Shown here: positions 58,444-64,000 of the stretch, piece by piece
Layout of the letters: every line of letters begins with the position of its first letter
Position numbering within the stretch: the stretch's first letter is position 1
Assembly: GCA_003415625.1 (NCBI GenBank)
Contig: PYIU01000009.1
Span: forward strand, 3,224,001-3,288,000
Reading direction: 5' to 3'
Origin: Aquanectria penicillioides
Lineage: Eukaryota > Ascomycota > Sordariomycetes > Hypocreales > Nectriaceae
DNA length: 64,000 nucleotides
The notes under the pieces: model-generated
Database searches by the model: none
Seen by the model: only the letters and a program-made list of their open reading frames with translations
What the model was told of the DNA's origin: nothing
Program-made: the position numbers and the translations under genes

Positions 58444-59238
58444 GAGTTGAATAAAATGACTACGCGTCAACGAGCAAAAATAAATACAATATTTTAAATG
58501 ATACCCTAAAGCCTGACCTACCCACTGAAACTCTGTTCGTGCCTCTCTCAGCCAACGCCCTATTCTGTTGTGGCCGCTGAGGCTGTCATCGTGATGTGAG
58601 AAGACTGGCAAATCGGAGTCGTGCCACCAAGCTGGCGTATGCCCGCCTAGCTTTTGCCTACGCCACCACAAATCTCGCCAAAATATGCATAAAAAGGTAA
58701 AAAATGATTGTTGAGAAACAGTGGGATCTCAGTGCTCGAGTTGTGTAGTGAAACACGCCAAACGGTGTTATGGGCCATTCCCGCCCTATTCGCACGAACC
58801 TAGCATATAAAATCGCTGCTATTCCAGAGAAACCACCACCTCTAGGCTCTCGGTGAGCATCTTCGCATCCACGTGCCCTCAATCTGCCTTATCTGATATC
58901 GGTAACCGGATGATATCTGTGCCGATCATGTAACGCTAGGGCTACGACGTGGCGAATGGGGCTCGGACTTTGGGCCCTCCGAGACATCAGCTCCAAGACT
59001 TGTGGCTCTTCCAGGCGTAATGATTGTGAGTCTGTTCTTGACCGCAAGAACCCGCGTCGAGAACGAAGCGACAGTCCGTTGTACTTAACTGCTCGAAAGA
59101 GACCATATCTGACTTGATCCCAAGCTCAGCATTTGAGCCTGCATCTACAGGTTAGTTGTGTCTAGGCCAAGTATGCCAAGATGAAGCCTAAAACGAACTT
59201 TGCAGCGTTACCGACCTCTCCGACCTCTCCGCTTCATC
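58444..59238. other. Intergenic, no gene seen
   Basis: About 795 nt. Just before the next gene a CGACCTCTC tandem duplication occurs (near 59212-59228). A possible upstream ATG with an intron ending TTTGCAG (59199-59205) is not convincing. Confidence 0.5.
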
Positions 59239-60711
59239 ATGGTGCTTTCAAAGACTCAAGCGCAGAGCTCGTTTTCACTGTCGAGAAGTGAACCGCTATT
59301 TACCTTTCAGTACTCTACTTCGCGCGCAGACCCGACAAACTGGATTGGCATCTGGCCTCGTTTTGGAGGCGGACCCGTTGACGAGAGATTCCATATCCCC
59401 TCTCTTGTCTGGGAGTATGCACCAGGCACCCAAGGCGTTGTGCGTTTGTCTACTGAAGACCTTGAGCCTGGGAACTATACGGCATTCTTTCTGGCTAGTG
59501 ACGGGTACAAATGGCTGGCGCAACCATTGGATGTGCTCTTACCCCACGACGTCAATGGAACAGTTGAATTCATGGCTACAAATGTCACCCTTCCCAATTC
59601 TCGACAAGGCGACAGATACTCTTACGACATCAGTGGATTTGTCTTGGACAGCATCAAGTCTCTGGAATTTTCAATTCTCAACGCAGACTCTGCATGGATC
59701 TCGGTGAGCTCTGAAGGCATTCTCTCTGGCACACCAGACTCTGATGCCGAGGACACCACTGTTGAAATCAGGGCTACTCACCCAAACACGAACTCAAACA
59801 CTGCCACTTTCATCATCCCCGTTCGCCCCAAAGGTTATCCACTATTGCAGAAGCTTCAAGTGCTCACCCTCAACATGTGGCATGGTGGTACACAGGTCCA
59901 CCAGTACCACAAGAAGCAGGTCAACTTCATCGCTACTTCAGGAGCCGACATTGTTGGCCTCCAGGAAGACCAATCTGGTCGCCACGCTCCTCGGCTTGCC
60001 TCGGCCTTGGGATGGTATCATTGGGCTAGTGGTGGTGATACCGGCATTCTAAGCAAGTACCCAATCTCCCAGATGTACGGTGTTATCAGTGCACCAGACC
60101 GCTCTGGCGGTGTCAGAATCGCTCTCGATGGGACACAGCAACAAGTCAATTTCTTTGTCACTCACTTGGGCTATGATCCGTATGGGCCCTATGACTTTTG
60201 CTTTGACAAGATGACAAAAGAGAAAGTTTTTGAACGTGAGGCTCAGTCTGGCCGAACTCCTCAGATCAAGGAAACGCTAGAGGGCATGAAAAGCCACCTT
60301 GCCCAGTCAGACCAAGTTCCTGTCCTACTCGTCGGCGACTTCAACGCACCGTCTCACCTCGATTGGGTTGAGGAGCTGAAAGACAAAAACGGCGGTTACT
60401 GGGATGTAGACTGGCCAACGTCGGTGTTACCGACTAAGGCTGGACTCATTGACTCGTTCCGAGTAGCCAACCCAGATGCCGCCAAGACCCAGGGTCTTAC
60501 TTGGTCCCCAGTCGAGCCATGGAATTCGGGCAGAGGCAAGGCAGAGCCCCAGGATAGAATCGACTTTATCTACCACAAGGGCACGGGCTTGAAGGTGTTG
60601 GAGTCGCGGCGACTAATTGTTGGAAAGCCCAATCCTGTCCCAAACCACAAGTATAACGAGTGGACTTCAGACCACGCAGCTGTGCTAACTATTTATGAAA
60701 TAGTAGCTTAG
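59239..60711 (+). CDS. Endonuclease/exonuclease/phosphatase-fold protein with N-terminal Ig-like region
   Basis: A single exon from ATG 59239 encodes 490 aa. Residues ~15-205 form beta-rich segments: 'FTFQYSTSRADPTNWIGIW', 'GVVRLSTEDLEPGNYTAFFL', and a cadherin-like 'SAWISVSSEGILSGTPDSDA' motif. The EEP catalytic domain follows, with 'LTLNMWHGG' (~residue 212), 'DIVGLQED' (metal-binding Glu), 'GILSKYPI', 'LLVGDFNAPSHLDW' (catalytic Asp/Asn) and 'SDHAAVLTIYE' (catalytic His) near the end. All key residues are present, so a Mg-dependent phosphodiesterase or phosphatase activity on a nucleic acid, sugar-phosphate or lipid is expected. No clear signal peptide is seen with this start; a short upstream exon may have been missed. 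Confidence 0.85.
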   Translation: MVLSKTQAQSSFSLSRSEPLFTFQYSTSRADPTNWIGIWPRFGGGPVDERFHIPSLVWEYAPGTQGVVRLSTEDLEPGNYTAFFLASDGYKWLAQPLDVLLPHDVNGTVEFMATNVTLPNSRQGDRYSYDISGFVLDSIKSLEFSILNADSAWISVSSEGILSGTPDSDAEDTTVEIRATHPNTNSNTATFIIPVRPKGYPLLQKLQVLTLNMWHGGTQVHQYHKKQVNFIATSGADIVGLQEDQSGRHAPRLASALGWYHWASGGDTGILSKYPISQMYGVISAPDRSGGVRIALDGTQQQVNFFVTHLGYDPYGPYDFCFDKMTKEKVFEREAQSGRTPQIKETLEGMKSHLAQSDQVPVLLVGDFNAPSHLDWVEELKDKNGGYWDVDWPTSVLPTKAGLIDSFRVANPDAAKTQGLTWSPVEPWNSGRGKAEPQDRIDFIYHKGTGLKVLESRRLIVGKPNPVPNHKYNEWTSDHAAVLTIYEIVA

Positions 60712-61960
60712 AGGGCTGGAAAAGAGATTATGCTTGGATCAACTACTTCTTTGACGGGGTTGTTGGTATGCGTACCGATACGAAACTATATTCAGCATCG
60801 TCAGACCGAGACTGTTGATACCAGTAGATCGGGCATGTGATTCTTCCCAACAGAGACACCTGTTGCTAGGTATATGGAGATTTAGTTTCATCTTACAATT
60901 GGATTTCACATATCACATATTTGAGCGCAGCTATCTAAGGACTCATTCCAGGCCTCCAGAAAGTGACTAGGACAATTAACCGTGCGCTTATTACTAGGAA
61001 CTCGTCCTAACCACGTCCGCCGCATATGCGGGCTTGCGGTGGGAATAAACATGCATCAGAAGATTGTCGTAGATAGCGGCTGTAGAGCCTGTAGGTACAA
61101 ATGCGTTTGCAGATGAACGAATCATCTGTTGCTTGAGGTAGCGAGACTTTGGGCATTTCTCAAAGACACAGGGCATCTTTAGCGATTCTTTGAACTGGCC
61201 ATTACTTCAATTGTTTCGCCTCTCACCTTTTGAATCGAATAATGTACATAACTGCATATGAAGCATAATATATTCTTTCTACGATTCTCAGCTGTGAGAA
61301 AATTAATTTTCTTTGACCAACCAAATTTGGTATGTTGGCAATTCGAAAACTATCATCATTGCCAAGACCAAAGCCAACAGGCCGACTAACTGTCGAAGTC
61401 CCACAACGTTCATACATACATTTCTGTTTGCTTATCGATGATGAAATTTTGGAGATGATGCTGCTAGAATTAACACTAGTCATGATCGTGCAGATACACG
61501 AGTGAAATAATCGCCCTCACCATACCGACTATCAGCTAGCCAACTTGAAATTGAGGCCCATTGAGATTTCATTCCACCACTGAAAATATCCACATAAGGT
61601 GCCACACCAGTGAATGGAGATCCCTTTACTGGTATTAGTCCTGTTCCTGGCACAACACTCCTCCAGTCCAACCTTGCCCACAGCCGTGAGAATCAAGTGG
61701 AAAATGGCGGGGCGGATAATCTGTGTCAGCTCTCTGTTTCTCTGAGGAACGCTCATGAAATCACAAAACACAACATCACTTGTGACATTCAAGGTGAGAC
61801 GATACATGTCATTCATTATCAATACAACTACTGTGTTTAAATATACAAGAAAGTTCCTTCGACATGACAAAGTTCAAACAGCTATTTAGACGCTACCAAT
61901 AAATAAGACAGCCGGCCAAAGGACCACACCATCTTCAAGTGAAGAAAGAAGAAAATGTGC
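60712..61960. other. Intergenic between convergent genes
   Basis: About 1.25 kb, AT-rich, with no motif-bearing frames. Confidence 0.6.
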
Positions 61961-64000
61961 TTAGAGGGCAGCCGCGATGATGGCACCAATCACAACAGCA
62001 GCGACGCCGGACAGGTTCCAGGAGTGTGAGACACCAGCGGCAATCGCAGGCCGGCTCGTAGCAGCGGGCTGAGATTGGGTCCTCAGAGCCGTGACAGTGC
62101 CATTGGTGGGCTTAAAAGCTGTAGGCTGAACAGCAGTGGGCTTAGCTCCTGTCTGGACCACGGGAGCAGTGACGCCAGGCTGCTTGTTGACCGGGGTGAC
62201 GGTGACGACATTGGTCTTTGTCTGGGTGGAACCCTCGGGGCATCCTGGCACAGACTTGCCGCAAGTGACGGTCTGGCGGAGAGTGAAGGTCTTGGTCACC
62301 TCAGGAGGAACAAGAGTGGTCCTTGTGAGAACACTGGTCGACTGGGACTGGGTGCAAGGGGCACGGAAGCCGCAGTTGGTAACTGTCACGATGCGAGTGG
62401 TGGTGTAGACCGAGGTGATCCTATTGACAGGGGCGTTGGGGACCCTGCTAGTAGGGCGGGCAGGGGAGGTGTAAACCTTGGTGGTGACCTTGCCGATGGG
62501 GCAGTTGGTAACCCTGGGGGGCAAGCCGTGATGGTGTAGACCCTGGTAGACCTGAAGGTCGACATGGTTCGAGCAGGGATCCGCTCAGTGGTGACCTTGC
62601 CAATAGGGCAGTTGGTGACGGTGGGAGGGCAAGAAGTGATGGTATAGACCCTGGCGGTGGTCACGGTGGACACGGTTCGGGCGGGACCAGTGATGAGTTG
62701 AGTTGTGACAGAGCCAATAGGGCAGTTTATGACGGATGGTGGGCACGAAGTGATGGTGTAGACCCTGGAAGTGGTGACAGTTGAGCCACCAGCGACCGGA
62801 CCAGAGCTGCCAGAGGCGGAAGAGGGGTTGGGAGGCGTGAACCCAGTGGCTGTCGTGGGAGTGACAACAGGAGAGCCGGTAGGAGTTGAGCCTGAGCCTG
62901 AGCCGGAGCCAGAGGCGGAGGCGGAACCGGTAGGAGTTGAGCCAGAGCCAGAGCCAGAGCCAGAGGCCGAACCGGTAGGAGTTGAGCCAGAGCCAGAGGC
63001 CGAACCGGTAGGAGTTGAGCCAGAACCGGAGCCGGAGGCGGAACCAGTAGGAGTTGAACCAGAGCCGGAGCCGGAGGCCGAACCGGTAGGAGTTGAGCCA
63101 GAACCTGAGCCAGAGCTGGAGGCCGAACCGGAAGCGGCCGAGGACGAGCCGGGCGTTGGAGATCCACTCGTGGACTGGCCAGATGAGCTAGGAGTGCCGT
63201 TGGGAGTGGTGTTGACAATCGTAGAGGAGCTGGCGCCAGGAGTAGACTGTGAAGTCGGGACGGAGATGGGGATGGGAGTGGGAGTCGAGCTCGTAAGCAA
63301 AGAGGTGTTGACACCAGGGGTGCCATTGGTGCTGGAAGAAGGAGTAACGCTCTGGGTAGAGGCACCAGGGGTAGACTCGGAAGTCGAGACAGAGACGGGC
63401 ATAGCAGTAGGAGTAGAGCTCGTGAGCGGTGACACGTCGGCGCTGGTGGTAGAGCTAGAGCCGGGTGTAGTGCTGGCATCTGGGGTGGTGACTGGGCCAG
63501 AAGAAGACACGGAGCTGGTGGGGGTAGAGACAGGAGCAAGAGAGGTAGAGCTGATGCTGGTGCTAGTCTGAACGGTCGAGGTAGACGCAGCAGCGGAGGT
63601 CGTAGAGCTGACACCAGTGCTGGACTCAGTCGTGGTGGTCTGGGCCGCCGGGGTGGTGGTCGTCGGGATGCTTGTGGTAGTGGCAATGCTGGAAGAGGTT
63701 GTGGAGGACGTGGCGGAGGTGCTGATCAGGTTGGATCCGTTGCACTCTCCAACCAACTCTGGGACAGCGTTGTTGCCCTTGCCAATGGTAACAATCTTGG
63801 AGCCGCAGTCCTCGTTGTTGGCTAGGTAAATGTTGCGGTTGTCATAATCATAGACGACATAGGCAGCCCGCAGGAAAGGATCGCCGAGAACAGGGAAGGC
63901 TGGAAAAGAGTTAATGCTTAGTGCAACTGCATGATGGCGCCGAATATCTAAAACTTACAAGATTCAAAGGCTCCGAGAACACAGTACTCGTTGCCCAGGA
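61961..64000 (-). CDS. GPI-anchored aspartyl protease, C-terminal part (5' end beyond window; possible frameshift)
   Basis: Exons 64000-63959 and 63899-61961 are visible; the intron 63958-63900 is GTAAGT...TTCCAG. The spliced start reads '[20 protein letters not shown]' and '[17 protein letters not shown]', the C-terminal lobe end of fungal pepsin-like (yapsin/candidapepsin-type) proteases. A ~300-residue Ser/Thr/Pro stalk follows, including a Gly-Ser repeat array, then several 'TITSCPPxVxNCPIGxVTT' units with paired cysteines. After a run of six G (plus strand) at 62516-62521 the frame must shift by one base to continue through the last unit to a hydrophobic GPI-signal end ('[14 protein letters not shown]') at 61961. 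Without the shift the protein ends at 62386 and lacks the anchor. It should be wall- or membrane-bound outside the cell. Confidence 0.8.
62878..63131 (-). repeat. Ser/Gly-coding minisatellite in the protease stalk
   Basis: Six tandem units of about 33-51 bp, each starting GGTAGGAGTTGAGCC (plus strand), encode variants of [13 protein letters not shown]. Unit lengths differ by multiples of 6 nt (extra Gly-Ser pairs), so the frame is kept. Copy number is likely to differ between strains. Confidence 0.8.

Noticed and set aside
62484..62560. A short intron ending in CCCCCCAG to explain the protease frameshift
   Set aside because: The only donors would give an intron below about 45 nt and would delete part of a conserved repeat unit. 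A homopolymer indel is simpler.
62771..63571. 266-codon plus-strand frame rich in Glu-Pro
   Set aside because: It is the antisense of the Ser/Gly stalk of the protease. The repeat makes both strands open.
1..64000. CRISPR arrays, rRNA genes, complete transposons
   Set aside because: No regularly spaced identical repeats, no rRNA-like blocks, and no transposase, integrase or reverse-transcriptase motifs were found.

Overview
The window looks like nuclear DNA of a filamentous ascomycete (Pezizomycotina; a sordariomycete fits best, but no marker here fixes the genus). Genes are split by 45-70 nt introns with GT...AG ends and CTAAC/CTAAT-like branch points. The families are typical of moulds: fungal rhodopsin-domain proteins, an HsbA wall protein, a Clr5-domain protein, a LaeA-like methyltransferase, Zn(II)2Cys6 regulators, an expansin-like protein and a GPI-anchored protease. 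Intron positions were read by eye, requiring reading frame and splice phase to agree across each gene.

Left part (1-12.2 kb): the 5' part of a DUF7025/AAA-type ATPase gene runs off the left edge. It is followed by a seven-helix rhodopsin-domain protein, a ten-exon high-affinity methionine permease-type transporter, a gene-free 3.7 kb with a diverged direct repeat, and a small four-helix membrane protein.

Middle part (12.2-32.6 kb): a gene graveyard. Recognisable but broken genes are an acetoacetate decarboxylase-family protein, an APC amino-acid/choline permease, a Zn2Cys6 regulator, an unknown 334-codon gene with three in-frame TAA codons, a paraoxonase-like lactonase/arylesterase, an MFS transporter, and a second Zn2Cys6 regulator that has lost two zinc-binding cysteines. 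Two genes in it look intact: a small secreted lysine-rich repeat protein and a ten-exon LaeA-like methyltransferase.

Right part (32.6-64 kb): mostly intact genes. In order they are a secreted expansin-like protein, a Clr5-domain protein, a small two-domain ABM-like protein, a second rhodopsin-domain protein, a secreted HsbA-type protein and an AAAP amino-acid transporter. Next comes a compact set resembling a small metabolic cluster: Zn2Cys6 regulator and short-chain dehydrogenase (divergent), NmrA/isoflavone-reductase-type oxidoreductase, MFS transporter, and an ABM-like protein with a His/Cys-rich tail. The window closes with an endonuclease/exonuclease/phosphatase-fold protein and the C-terminal part of a GPI-anchored aspartyl protease. 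That protease has a Ser/Gly minisatellite stalk and an apparent one-base frameshift in a six-base homopolymer.

No rRNA gene, CRISPR array or complete transposon was found, and no convincing tRNA. The most noteworthy observations are the clustered pseudogenes around an intact LaeA-like gene, the putative 48-58 kb cluster, the possible Kex2-processed repeat peptide precursor, and the protease frameshift.
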